Positions 47,409 through 59,421 of a stretch of DNA of 64,000 nt are shown piece by piece. Position numbers and translations under genes: made by a program. The stretch is from Styela clava (taxonomy: Eukaryota > Chordata > Ascidiacea > Stolidobranchia > Styelidae). Positions within the stretch are counted from its first letter, which is position 1. The number at the start of each line of letters is the position of its first letter. The stretch spans positions 11,585,001 through 11,649,000 of the forward strand of contig NC_135258.1 of NCBI RefSeq assembly GCF_964204865.1, written 5' to 3'. The notes beneath the pieces are model-generated. The model worked only from the letters and a program-made list of their open reading frames with translations, did not search any database and was not told the origin of the DNA.

Positions 47409-48721
47409 CCTTATTAATAGCTTTCTACGTGTCCAGCGTTTAATTATTGTAACTTTATAAATTTTTATATCTGGGTGAAATTTACTTGATTGATGTAAAT
47501 ATATCACGTTCAAACCACCTAGAGTGCTGTAAAATCTGTGCCATAACACCTTAGCATTGGAATGTTATATATTATAATAACTTGTGTGTGATTTTACTAT
47601 TAATAAAATATATAACATAGTTAGAATTTGATGCTTGAGTTGAGTTATATACAAAGGTATATTTTAATTAATATAAATTGCTTTATGGCGTTTACTTCGT
47701 CATTTGCATCTTTTGTTTTAATTAGTTTCGAGTCTTATCAATAGTCATATGATTTGCAACGATAAACTGCACCCACGATTTCAGCACCCCCACACAGATT
47801 GTACGTTGTACATTTTCGCGCATGAACTTTGCACCCACGAAATTTTGCACCAACTGGCTTTTGAAGCTATTGGCATTTTGCACCCACGGAAACAGATAAA
47901 ATAAACAAATTAAATTCTATTTGAATCACAAACATGTTTGCAAACGCGCTATAGGAGTAAACTGTATGAGGGTGGTAAATCTATGGGTGCAAATATTCGT
48001 GGGTGCAAATGCTCATTGATGCAAAAAGAAGCAGGTGAAGTGAAAATGCACATGACTTCAAAGATGATGGAAACGTCTGTAATAAATTAATATTTAATGT
48101 TATGCGTGAAGGTGTTATTTCAACCTCCGAAAACTGAGTTATCCTAGCGTCAAGGCGTAATATCTTACCAACAGTAAAACACCGTGGACCAAGTAGGGAC
48201 CAATCCTTTCAAAACAACCAATTTCTGATATTGATGCAATAAACATATGGTGAAAAATCTAATATCACAATTATTAGAGGTCTTGTAGAGGCGTCACGCA
48301 GTTTTCATCAACAGTTAATTTTTATCGATAACTTTACATAAAAGAACAATTTTTCCGTTTGCATTATCTTTTTCTTCGTCTCTTTAAGATTACATGAGTC
48401 TACGTCATAAAGCTACTCTCTATAACCGAATATCTGACTTAAAAAACGTACAAATATTGTGATATCAATACATTGATATATTGAAATTCTCTTCTTTGTT
48501 ACTGACTATCATCTCAAATTTCAAAAAAAAAAAAATACAAAAGTGTTTCATTTCAAATCTGCAACAATTAACCCAATTTACACACGTTTATTCAATCACA
48601 AATACATTGTAGACATCCGTTTCTGATATATTTTATGAATTGATCATATTCGTCAATCGTGGAAATAAAATGCTACGAGTCAATTTTTCACCGACAAGTC
48701 TTCATTTGTATTTTTTGTATT
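47409..48721. other. Spacer between the trefoil gene and the tandem array
   Basis: This convergent spacer contains one inverted-repeat element at 47768-48015. From about 48570 it has the conserved 3' flank of the array genes (ACACACGTTTATTCAATCAC and TTGATCATATTCGTCAAT motifs). No coding sequence otherwise. Confidence 0.55.
47768..48015. mobile_element. MITE-like inverted repeat built on TGCACCCACGA
   Basis: The left side carries TGCACCCACGA and further TTGCACC/GCACCCACG motifs; the right side carries the reverse complement ATTCGTGGGTGCAAAT. The right-hand phrase closely resembles the end of the inverted repeat at 59422-59624 (GCACGTGGGTTCAAAT), so the two are probably relatives. No target duplication was resolved. 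Confidence 0.55.
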
Positions 48722-49668
48722 TTAACGTTTAATTATTCTCGGGGCTTCGTCCAAGTCTCTTTGTTCGTTAAAACCTCGTGATGTTCCGGGAATCTCAAAC
48801 ACATCTTCAGGCTTTACTTCGAAATGTGGTAATCCGTAATATGACATTTTTTCACTTTTATCTTCTAAACCTGTATGTAAGGTTAAGTGTTAGTGCTTAG
48901 AGACTGAATGGATGAAATGTTTGAATATATTTGATGAAAATTTTCAGTTTGAATTCCATTTGCATCAATTAAAATGGTGAAATTGCATATTGCTTTCACG
49001 ATTTTGAACAGTTCATCAGTGTGAAATACATTAAAAATGTAATGGTAATGTCAGGCGTTGTATACGAAAATGTTTTCACTTGGGAGTTTTAGTAAAGGCG
49101 GGGTTCTCGTCCGATGCACCGCCCCTTTCCACTGCTGGATTTTCATAAAGGGCACCTCCTCTCAAATGTCCAGGAATTGCATAAATGTCAATTGCTTGGT
49201 TCAAATAAAAGTTTCTTTATTTTGAAAAATTACAGTATCATATTGTGTACAATAACACGTTAGATATTTTACTCACCACTGCCTGGAATGGGTGAAATGC
49301 TCTTGGATGCGGATGGGCTGCAACAAATATCTTGTTATTTAATTTAGCGTTGATACCAAGAAGCCACTAATCAAATAATTCTAATATATCGCTGATTATT
49401 TCCACTAAAATCGGTTTAGAGTTAGAAAAACCAACTATTCGACTATAATAATGATGCCTATAATAATCTCTATTTTTGGAGTAAACGATTTTTTTAAATC
49501 GGTACAAAGTTTCAGAACGTTCTCAACGGTTAGTAAATATTAAATTATATTTAAATTATTTAAAAAATTAGTATCTTTTGCGAAATTCAATATATATATA
49601 TATATCATAGTAAGAACTCACCTCAAATTGGATAACACACATAACATTGTGACGATGAAAGTAATCAT
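48722..49668 (-). pseudogene. Array unit A: small secreted protein gene, phase-broken
   Basis: Four exons align with the intact unit at 54452-55657: 49668-49622, 49317-49277, 49194-49080 and 48870-48722. Exon 1 encodes a hydrophobic signal (MITFIVTMLCVLSNL). Exon 3 reads IDIYAIPGHLRGG and ASDENPAF. Exon 3 has one extra base near its 3' end compared with the other units. With ordinary splicing, translation would therefore enter exon 4 in the wrong frame and stop after four residues (71 residues in total). The conserved exon 4 frame (YYGLPHFEVKPEDVFEIPG to a TAA at 48722) nevertheless remains fully open. Either a recent frameshift, an unusual splice, or a shortened product is possible. Confidence 0.55.
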
Positions 49669-51197
49669 GATGAATTCTTGATGAAATCTATCAACTACCT
49701 TGTTAGCGAAGTGCACCAGAAATGCACTGGCAGGAATGAAATTCACAACTTCATTATAAACAGATTATTACTTCTGAATATCTTTACGGAGGAAACAATA
49801 TTTCCGTTCCCCAGACAAGTGTGATAAATTGAAAGATCCTGTTTAAGTCAACTTAAGGTAAATGTTGAAAATTTATCATCCATTTTTTGCGGCAGATCTG
49901 TCGTTAATTGACATCTGATTTGTTTAAAAATAAACAACGTTTAAAAATAAAAAGCAGTGTGTTGTACGTGTTGTTGTACCAAAAAAATCGCAATTTGGAC
50001 AAGCAGGTGTTTTAGGATCTTTGACCAATTTAACTTTTATAAGCCAAAGTCTGTGAAATATTGATTAGATTTGCCTTCTTGAATAAGCTTCGTGTGGCGG
50101 GACTGGGTTGTCCTATTTTTTATTATTTTTTATTTTATTTATATTTCTTGTCAAGGTATTGCATAAGCATTGGTGTGTGGAGTCTGAGCCGTAATTCGCC
50201 CGATATTTAGATCCAGTTACTCGACTCCAACCACCACTGCATATGTGGACTGTGCTGTTGGTTCACAGCGTCGGCCTCTATAGTATTTCTCCTTTGCTGT
50301 CCTAGAGTAAGCATCGATTTTGTCGCTCTTATTTTATCTGCTTTAAGCGTGGATTTTACACTGTATAATAAAGTCTATTTGTTTGCATCGTGAACTTCGA
50401 ACCTGTTTTATGTGGCTTTGCAGCAGACGGGATCTTTTAAACTAATTATTAATAGACTATATTAGTGGCGAGCACATACCGGTATTCCGGTAAAGTCGTA
50501 CTGCTACACTTCGTCAGTCTGCGGCATTCTGTGAGACTATTATTATTCCTTGAATGAGTTGTTACAATTTCCACGGGAAAGCGTTTAAATCCCATTTATT
50601 GAACAAATGTGAACACTTCAAAATAAAATATCGCACATCTGAATCTGTTTAAGTTTTCTGAATGACATGCATGTACAAGTAAAGATGACAGTGGTTAACC
50701 GGTAGATTGGTTTAAACGAATTTTCAGAGTTACAATTACCAGTGACCAACAAAATGTGAGAGAGCTTCACGGCTGCGATCCAGATAGTACTATAACTTAA
50801 TAAATTAGACACATTACTGTAAATATTTATTATCAAACGGATCATTATAACTAAACTCCAATCCAATAATACCAAATCTTATTTTTATTCTTTTTTCAAC
50901 ATTTTGAAAATTTACACACGTTTATTCAATCACATAATATGTATATACATTGGTATAAATAGGTCTATGGATATTGACGAAATACAAACTCGTAAGACAT
51001 CAACTTGGTAATATTTTGGAACAATTGGTTTTTAAATAATTTGCATTTGTTATTTATCATTTTATTCTATTTATATCCACGCGTTGTAGACGACAGTTTC
51101 TGATATGTTTTATAGATTGATTATATTTGTCAATTGTGGAAATGAAAGAGTCAATTTTTAACGAACGACAAGTCTTTATCTGTATTTTTCGGAGATT
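49669..51197. other. Spacer between array units A and B
   Basis: Non-coding. It includes the 5' flank of unit A and, from about 50575, the start of the block duplicated at 59687 onward. Confidence 0.55.
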
Positions 51198-51264
51198 TTA
51201 ACCTTTAATTCTCGGAGCTCCCGCCATGTCTCTTGGTTCGTTGACGCCTCGTAGTGCGGGAATC

Positions 51265-52306
51265 TCAAGCAAATCTCCAGGCTTTACTTCCAAATTTCCT
51301 CTTTTCATTTTTATCTTTCAAACCTGTATGTAAGGTCAGGTGTTAGTGGCTTAATTAAATGTTTGCATGTTCAAATATATTGTTTCACTAATAAACAACG
51401 TCTCAGGATGATGTATGAACAAAATATACGCTATGGAAATTAAAAAACAACGTGTAGTATATAAATTGGATTGAAAAAGTTTGTAAATGTCCTATATCTA
51501 AAATTTAATATTGTGCTCAATGATGCAAAGAATGCGATTTAAAATTATGCTGTGTACTGACTATATGGTAAACTTCAATAATAATAAGGTCACAAAAACA
51601 ATGGGGCATGGACTGTTAATTAATAAACTTTCTTACTTGGAAGTTCAAGTAAGTCGGGATTTTCATCCGACGCACCACCTCTTTCTGCTCCTGGATCTTC
51701 ATATGGGTATGGGACGCCTCCTTTCATATGTCCGGGCATTTCGAAAATGTTCATCACTAGAATTAGAATAACAAGATTTGGTTACCTAAACTATTATACT
51801 ATCGTATTGTGTGTCTTATTATAATCGACCACTCACTCACCATTGCCTGCAGCTCCTGGTGGGGCGCTTCTGACAGGACTGAAAAGAAATCATTTGTTAC
51901 GTTTAATATGATATTGTGCTGTCAAATATTCTTTGAATATTTATGAAAAAAAGTCATTTCGGCTACAGATGGTACAGGAAAAGAAAAACGTTAGACTTAA
52001 TCAAATATCGACTCGAATTTGATACTACGTAAATCCCATGTTATGCGGATATTAAATTTGGAATACATTTTTAACCTTATTTGCCAACATGAGCAGTGTT
52101 CTGCTTTACATACGGTCATCAGTTTACATGCTTACTTGTTTTAGAATATATATCAGTTTTCTTAATTTGTAATCTCAAACAACTTTCAAAGTTGGCGAGT
52201 ATGCTTTATCGTAACTAAAAGATTGTTATGAATTTATTACAATGTAAAAACGAGCTCACCTCAAAGTGATCAAAAGGCAAAAAATAGTGACACCGATAGT
52301 AACCAT
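51265..52306 (-). CDS. Array unit B: small secreted protein with altered C-terminus
   Basis: Exons: 52306-52260, 51878-51841, 51756-51637 and 51323-51265, giving 87 residues. The signal region is MVTIGVTIFCLLITL. Exon 2 reads PVRSAPPGAAGN. Exon 3 reads NIFEMPGHMKGG, YEDPGAERGGASDENP and LLELP. Compared with the intact unit, exon 4 lacks 17 bases near its start, which shifts the frame and ends the protein at 51265 with a basic tail (KDKNEKRKFGSKAWRFA). The ancestral exon 4 frame (EVKPGDLLEIPALRGVNEP, down to a TAA at 51198) is still open but is preceded by an in-frame TGA, so ordinary splicing cannot use it. It may be expressed as a short variant or be a pseudogene. Unit at 61116-62213 is its duplicate. 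Confidence 0.5.
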
Positions 52307-54451
52307 GGTAAGTATTTTTCAAAGCACGCCACCCGATAGCTCCAGTCGTTACAATTCACATCACTGCAATAAATTTCGTATTTGTATCAACTAACTCCTA
52401 TCAATAACTTTATGCGGAAGAGCAGAAAATTTCCGTCAAAAGGCAAGTGTGACAAATGTGAAAGTCCGGTTCACTGACAAAATAACCTTGATTAATTTAC
52501 TGCAACACGAACTACTGGGTTGTCTATTATAGACAGTGGAGCAGGCCAACATTTTCAAACCTGGAAAAAATTTCGTTGTTTCAGGCAAGGGTAAATAAGT
52601 AAATAAAAAATCGAATTTAAAGCACGAATCCGATGCTGAAACCGATATTTGTTGTGCACTATCTACTGCTCCAGGAAACATTGAACAGCTAGTTGTCAAT
52701 AAACAAAGGCATCCGTCACATTAAATGAATATAATGAATTAATTGGTTAATTTCATTTTTTAATAATTGAGCACCATTACGAGCGTTGGATGTAAATCTA
52801 GTAACCAGCTTTGGTAAAAGATAAAAAGTACAAAAAATGTTAGGAATCACTGGTATAGGTTATTAAGTTGAGGTGAGGAAACCAAAATGTTGTGCCATTG
52901 TATGATACGATGTCAATCAACCAAGTTGTTATTATTACGTCAAATTTATTGAAAACGCATGCCTATGAATTCTTCTTTCTGTAACAAAACATCAAAATTT
53001 TGACAGGCAGGTGTTTTTGGGATCCTGGACCAATTTTTTATAGGCCAAAGTTCGTGCGATATATATGTATCTGATTTTCCTTCCTAAATAAGCTTCGTCA
53101 GCCTGCGGCATTCCGTGAGGCTATTATTATTGCTAGAATGAGTTACAGTTTACACGGAAACGGCGTTTACATCAGATTTATTGAACAAATGTGAACACTG
53201 CATAATAAAATACCGCAATTGTGCAAGAATCTATTTAAGTTTTCTGAATGACCCTGCATGTACAAATAAGCATGGCGGTGGTTAACCGGTAAATTGGTTA
53301 ACCGAATCTTCAAGGTAACTATCACGATTGATCACCAAAACATGAGAGCTTCGGGTCTATTATTCAGTTACCACTACTATAACCTAATAAATCATATTCA
53401 TTATTGTAAATATTTATTACCAATCGAACCCTTATAACTAGGGTTACCATATTTTTTGGACTTCAAAGCGGGACGCCTCCAAAGACACGATCCCTTAGCT
53501 GTGATCCTGTAACTTTAAAGTTTCCGATTTTACTACATAGGCCTACATTCGAAGCCATCCCGGCTGTCTACACTGAACATATTGTCATCGAGAGTTCATG
53601 CGCATATTCTCTGTCTAAATATCGGGTTCAGTTCGAAAAATAGAAAGGAATAGACGCTAACGATACAAATGATCCGAATTTAGATTTTTTTTATGTACAG
53701 CAAAAGGAATAAAGAATAATGAAATAGACTGCCGTTTTCAAGCATTGAGAATTTACTTATTCCCTGAGCATGTTTTTCTGTAGATAACACCTTCAAAAAG
53801 ACGTTGCTCAATGTTACATTCACGTGAATGTCCGAACAGGACCAACTAGAATTGATTTTACATGGGATACGTTCGCTAACAATATTAGCGGGAAACAACG
53901 AAACAAACAAAATTACGCATTCACCTCCAATAAGTAGGCTAGCGTTGCGCTACACAGCAACAACATTAACAAAAACATGTTCGTGTATTATGCTGGATGG
54001 CTGAACGCAAAAGCGGGACTTTTGACTGACTTGTCGGGACGGCGGGATAAGACGCTAAAAAGCGGGACTGTCCCGCCTAAAGCGGGACGTATGGTAAGCC
54101 TACTTATAAATGAACTCCAACCCAATAACACTAAATCTTATCTTTATTCTTTTTCAACATTAAAAAATTTACACAGGTTTATTCAATCACAAATACATTT
54201 ACATAAGTCTATGGATATTAACGCAGAAAAAACTCGTGAGACATCAACTTGCTAATATTTTAGAACAATTGGTGTTTGAAATAATTCGCTTAGGTTATTT
54301 ATCATTTTCTTTATTTACGTCCACGGGTTTCAGAGGACAGTTTTTGGTGTTTTATAGATTGATCATATTCGTCAATTGTGGAGATAAAATACTACGAGTC
54401 AATTTTCCAAAAACGATTTTTTTTTTCCGTATTTTTTTTTTTTTTTGGATT
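52307..54451. other. Spacer between array units B and D with a hAT-like insertion
   Basis: Non-coding, except that 53439-54102 is a hAT-like element. The remainder corresponds almost exactly to 62214-63678 in the second copy of the duplication. Confidence 0.6.
53439..54102. mobile_element. hAT-like element with TAGGGTTACCATA end, dated by an empty site
   Basis: It begins TAGGGTTACCATATTTTT and ends ATGGTAAGCCTA, imperfect inverted repeats, with repeated GCGGGAC motifs near both ends. Flanks are CTTATAAC (53431-53438) and CTTATAAA (54103-54110), an 8-bp duplication with one mismatch. The second copy of the segmental duplication has a single CTTATAAT at the corresponding place (about 63339-63346) and no element. 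The insertion is therefore real and exactly delimited. No transposase frame seen. Confidence 0.9.
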
Positions 54452-55657
54452 TTAACCTTTCTGTATAGGAGATTCATTCCATTCTCGTGGTTCGTTAAAG
54501 CCTCGTCGTCGATCAGCAATCTCAAACACATCTTCAGGCTTTACTTCGAAATATGGTAATCCGTAATATGACATCTTTTCACTTTTATCTTCGAAACCTC
54601 AAGATTAAATGTCAGTTGGTTAAATGTTTGCATGTTCGAACATATTGTAATTATATATATATTGTTTCTAATATAAACAACGTCTCAGGATGATGAATTT
54701 ATGAACAAAATAAACGCTATGAAACTGAAATTGAACAACGACATATTATATAGGATATAAATTCGAATAAAATTAATTGTGAATGATCAAAAGTTTTGAA
54801 GATTCTTTGGTAAGCAATATCTATTATTATTATGTAAGAAATACTCGAAATGTCCTATATCTAAAATCCAATATTGTACCAAATAATGCAATGAATTCGA
54901 TTTAAAATTATGAAGTACACGAACCATACGGTAAACTTCGATAATAATAAGGTTACAAAAACTTTAAAAAACAATTAAAAAACTTTCTTACTTGGAAGTT
55001 CAAGTAAGTCGGGATTTTCATCCAACGCACGACCTCTTTCTGCTCCTGGATCTTCATATGGGGCGCTTCCTTGTCCAGGCATTTCGAAAATGTTCATCAC
55101 TAGAATTAGAATAACAGGATTCGGTTACTAAACTATGATAGTATCGTATTGTGTGTCCCATCATTATCGACGTATTTACTCACCATTGCCTACATATGGT
55201 GGTCCGCTTCTGACCGAGCTGAAATGAAATCATATAGTACATTTAATATGATATTGTGCTATCAAGAATTCTTGTATTTATGACAAAATTACATTTACAT
55301 ACGGTACAAGATTGCACAATAAGAACAAAATTGAAAATAGGAAAACGTAAGACTTAGATGGAAACGCATAATTTTATATTTTCCTTTCCATAATTGGAAT
55401 TGAGAATAATACTACTAACCCCAGTGGTATATGATTTAATCTGGTATTTTTGACCTCATTTGCCAGTATGAGCATTCTTCTACAACGCCATTTTAGCTTG
55501 CTTGCTTACTTACTATCAAGTATCAGTTTTCTTGGTTTTATATTTTTAAAGCGAATAATTGTAAAAACTAAAATCTTTATAAATGTATTTCATTGTAACA
55601 ACCAACTTACTTCAAAGTGATCAAAAGGCACAAAACTGTGACAACGATAGTAACCAT
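54452..55657 (-). CDS. Array unit D: small secreted Pro/Glu-rich protein (intact member)
   Basis: Four exons with consistent phases: 55657-55611, 55218-55184, 55099-54992 and 54597-54452, giving 111 residues. Residues 1-20 are a signal peptide (MVTIVVTVLCLLITLNSVRS). The mature part has no cysteine and is rich in Pro, Glu, Asp and Gly. A motif of the form aromatic/leucine-Glu-hydrophobic-(Lys)-Pro recurs: FEMP at 32-35, LELP at 60-63, FEVKP at 80-84 and FEIAD at 88-92. A basic site RRR at 93-95 could be a proprotein cleavage site; NES at 104-106 is a possible N-glycosylation site. I do not recognise the family and assign no function. It could be a propeptide-type hormone, an antimicrobial or a structural secreted protein. 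It is the only unit in the window with every exon present and in frame. Transcription is towards the trefoil gene. Confidence 0.72.
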
Positions 55658-58154
55658 AATAAGTTGTTTTTGAAACACGTCTCGTGATAGCTGAAATTTT
55701 GTATAAGTTCACATCACGGTGGTAGTTTATTATTTATATCAACTAACTCCATATCAATTCATGCGGAAGCGGAAGAGTAAACCCGTTTCTACCGAAAGAC
55801 AAGTGTGACAAATGTTAAAATCCGGTTTGTTGACAAGTTTGCCCTGATCAATGGGGTGGATGCAACGTATGGCTACGATGCGAAAAGAGGAATTTTCTGG
55901 TTTTCGCCGCATAAGTATGATACAATTTCAACCAGACGAGCAATTAGCCTACTGATTAATATTTCAGTATATTGAATATAACCTGTGCATGGTTGGTTTT
56001 ATTTCTGAAATATGGTAGTTGTAGTTATTGAACACTAGGCTTACTTATGGATCGTTTAGCTGAATTGTAATGAACCATTTCAAATTTTCAGTGCTTTAAG
56101 AGGGAAGACGGCACTATAGAGCTAATTCATTTTATTCTTTATTTTTGTCCCACATGTACCAATATTTTCACTACAAATTTTCTGTTTTAGTCCATTTAAT
56201 GGGAACGCGTTTTTGACATTTGACCTTGGAAGTTATTGTGCGATCATCGGCGATGACACATTGAAGAATAGTATTATAGGAGTGAATTTGCAATTTTCAA
56301 AATGTTTTATTTCCGATTCTTATCCTTCGTATCGATTAAGATCGATTTTATCGCTGTTGTAAAATTCAAACAACGGAAAGCGTGCAAATTCTCGTGTGTT
56401 CTTCTGAAGTCGGCGAGAATTCAAGGGAATGACTCAGCGATCAGGCGAGAGCTGTGTAAAATCCAAGGGTTTGGTTCAGCGAAAAGCGAGCGCAAAGTCA
56501 CAAGGGTTTCGTGTTAGCAGATATCCGAATAGTAAAATGCCATTTGAATATTTTATATTGAATCAGATTGGAATTCTTTGTCCAGCACTATATACTGACG
56601 AGTAATCATTTACTTGATTGATTTTATGTAAATAAAATTTATTATGTATCGATTTCTAATTCGCTATCGCCAGACGGCTATCATCGATATTGGATGGGTG
56701 GTTGCCAGAATCCTTATTAATGATGTACCGATGTTATTTGCGGAAAAGTTGCATTATGTATGCAAGTTGTATTATGGTATCGACAAATCTGGCACAGTTA
56801 GCGGGAAAGATTCGTTTGGAATTAAGATTCCGTGACATAATTGCAATATAATAATAATTGCAAATTCAGAATACATGAATGCGTTTATTGGAAGGTGGTG
56901 TCTGAACACAACTCAACATCTAAAGAAATCTCTATAAATTGATGCAAGTGTTCCTTGCGTACGTACTTAGTTACGTTAACATATACAATATATTGATGTA
57001 AATAGTATTGGTACTTTCACAAAATCGTAGTAACGACACACCATCTGAATTACAAATATCGATTAAAATAAGTAAGTTGATTTCAATTTCACGCGAAGAT
57101 GTCACGAACAAGCAAACAGAATAGCGAACTCAGTAAAGAGACAAAACTGTAAATAAATTTTTAGTTTAAGACGTGCGAAGCACGCGTGAAATTGCGTGTT
57201 ATTATTATCGCAGATAAATTTCATTCATAGGAATAACATTATATATGTATTGGGATTCTCGAGACCATACAGTGGATCACATAAAAATCCAGCCTCATTC
57301 TGAGTCTATATAGTTTAATTAACAGGCTTTTCATTCCAATACTCTGGTTTATTTGGGTGATTATGAAAAAAGATGATTCCGACAACATATATGTCATCCA
57401 TCAGCAAAAGAAGACACTTTCCTTCCTTTCGCCATCTTCGGTAGATGGCGCACCTTTCTTTTGATTCAAAATATCCCATCACCTGCCATTTGATGTATTG
57501 ATAACTAACTTTAATCTAATACATCGAAGCTATTTGAGACTAATTTTATTTTGGAATACTCAAACTAAATCAAAGACGGAACCATTTGATTTATACCTAC
57601 AGATGGAAATAGGATTCATGATTTACATATTTATCCCGGGGGAGAGGATAGCCGATAATACTTCCTAATCATATGGAGAACCGTAGCCTCTTGCCCCATT
57701 ACATATCGGATATGAGATTCGTTAGCCAGATATTTGTTTCAAATACATGGACTTGATAGTAGTTCTAACCTGCGAACCCAGGCAGGGTAATCAGAGGTGC
57801 TGTGGCGAGCGTGTTCGTAGCGCTTAGCACGATGCGCTGCATAGCCGAGTCTGATAAAAAAAACAGCTAGCAAATCTACTAAAACGAGATATTGTATATC
57901 ATCAAGCTTAAAATTTGTATGAATGAAAAAAGTTTCTCAGCGGTTTTTAAAAATTCAAACGTTACGTCACCATCGATATCTTGGTGCTGCTTGGCCAATG
58001 TTAAGGAAGTAAACAAGGATGCTCAGGGATTCCTCGTTTCAGCAATATATATAGCCAAGGGATCCAAAAAGCTTCAAAACAATGTATTATATTAAATGAA
58101 CATGATTGACGAATCAATGACAAATCCGTCTTTCTTCAGCATTCTTCAACCTCC
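55658..58154. other. Spacer between array units D and E, outside the duplication
   Basis: About 2.5 kb without a recognisable exon. One SINE-like stretch lies near 57765-57865. The short open frames at 56302-56517 and 56644-56835 have no recognisable features. Confidence 0.5.
57765..57865 (-). repeat. tRNA-derived SINE-like sequence
   Basis: On the minus strand, GTGCTAAGCGCTACGAAC (A-box-like) is followed about 40 bases later by GGGTTCGCAGGTTAGAAC (B-box-like), as in a tRNA-derived promoter. The acceptor stem does not pair, so it is not a functional tRNA. Confidence 0.4.
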
Positions 58155-59194
58155 TCAAGCTCGCCTACCTAGGTATATCGATGGAAATTCGCCATGAAAC
58201 ACCATACGTTGGGGAATCTCAAGAATATCGCCTGGCTCTTCTTCCGAATATGTTAACCGGTTATGTTTATGTTGTTGATCAGCAACATCTGCCGATGAAA
58301 AAACTGATAAGTTGTGTAGCGAGTAGAAAGTAAAATTTAAGTTTAGATTTCATTTGCATCTATTAAAAATGTCTGATACACAATTAGATGATGACACAAG
58401 AGGTTTAATTTTCGGCGCTCCCATATTATTCGTACAAAGATGGCGCAAAACCTGCTAACCTTAACCTGGTACACATACTAGGTTCAGGTTGCGCGCCATC
58501 TTGGTACAAATACTACGGGAGCACCTAATTTACAATATTGAACATATGAGTTGTTGAAAAGTATACTTGGGAGTTTAAACTAAGGCCGAATTCTCCTTCG
58601 GTTCATCACCTCTTTCTTCTCCGGATCTTCCTTTCAAATTTCTAGGCAAAAATGTTCATGGCTGGAATAACAAGATTTGGTTACATTAACCATTGAAGTA
58701 TTCATATCAAATTCAGCAATTTACTTACCATTTCCCCCGCGAGGTGGTAACCCTCTGAGTATCTCTGGACTAAAATAAATCATTAGGTTATTAGGTATCT
58801 AAGAAATTCGTTTTCTTCGGATTTACAATAACACATTATTCAAAAACTATTTTTAATAATAAAAAGTTGGAATTAAAAAGCGATACTACAAAAAAATAGT
58901 CGAATTCCAGTGGTATGCAATCTAGACTAGAGAAAAAATCCGAAAGCCAAGTTGACCATATTCACCAGCCTGTTCAATGTATTCTAAATGTAACCATTTC
59001 GAACAACAACATTGCTTTTTGCAAAGTACCAGTTTTCTTAATTTGTTTATTATATTTATTGGACTAATACCGTAGTCGTCGAGTATCCCAAATCGTAATT
59101 AAAATAGTTACATAAATTTTTTACAATTTACGTACGAACTCACCTCAAAATGATCAAAAGACATAAAGTTGTTCGTGACTGCAATAGTAAGCAT
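58155..59194 (-). pseudogene. Array unit E: disrupted small secreted protein gene
   Basis: Four recognisable exons: 59194-59144, 58769-58729, 58661-58567 and 58288-58155. Exon 1 has four extra bases relative to the other units, which destroys the hydrophobic signal (it reads MLTIAVTNNFMSFDHFE). Exon 3 meets a TAG soon after MNIFA. Exon 4, by contrast, is open and in the expected phase (ADQQHKHNRLTYSEEEPGD, then ILEIPQRMVFHG to a TGA at 58155) and shows the conserved PGDxLEIP core. It is the most diverged unit of the array, probably an old pseudogene. Confidence 0.6.
58415..58525. mobile_element. Short palindromic MITE of the GGTGCTCCCG family
   Basis: A hairpin of about 111 bases starting GGCGCTCCC and ending GGGAGCACC, with arms containing ACAAAGATGGCGC and GCGCCATCTTGGTAC. 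It is homologous to the element at 31514-31622. It sits in intron 3 of array unit E. Confidence 0.78.
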
Positions 59195-59421
59195 GGTTAT
59201 CTCCAGTTCTGCTGAAAGTGGATAAATTTCTTATCGGTGCTTCACGTAATCGCTGGTCGGTTACGACATCCTCCACCATCAAGTCCGAATACCAAATAAC
59301 TGGCTAACTATCCCTACATGGAATGATAATCTGTGGTTCGTCATATGAAGCCGCCTCACCTGCAATCTTCTCCACTGATGCCCCCCCAGCAAGCCTTTTT
59401 TATTGTCATTGGTAAAAAATG

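Larger units (their letters stand above)
50575..54770. repeat. Segmental duplication, copy 1 (array units B and exon 4 of D)
   Basis: This block matches 59687-64000 almost base for base by eye, including intergenic sequence. Two insertions distinguish the copies: a 664-bp hAT-like element here at 53439-54102 is absent from copy 2, and an 821-bp MITE at 60142-60962 is absent here. The duplicate runs off the right end of the window, so its full length is unknown. Confidence 0.9.

Noticed and set aside
52436-52699. 87-codon minus-strand frame repeated at 62343-62606
   Set aside because: It lies upstream of array units B and C and is conserved only because the whole block was duplicated; the sequence differences are few and not informative, and no start context or splice link is evident.
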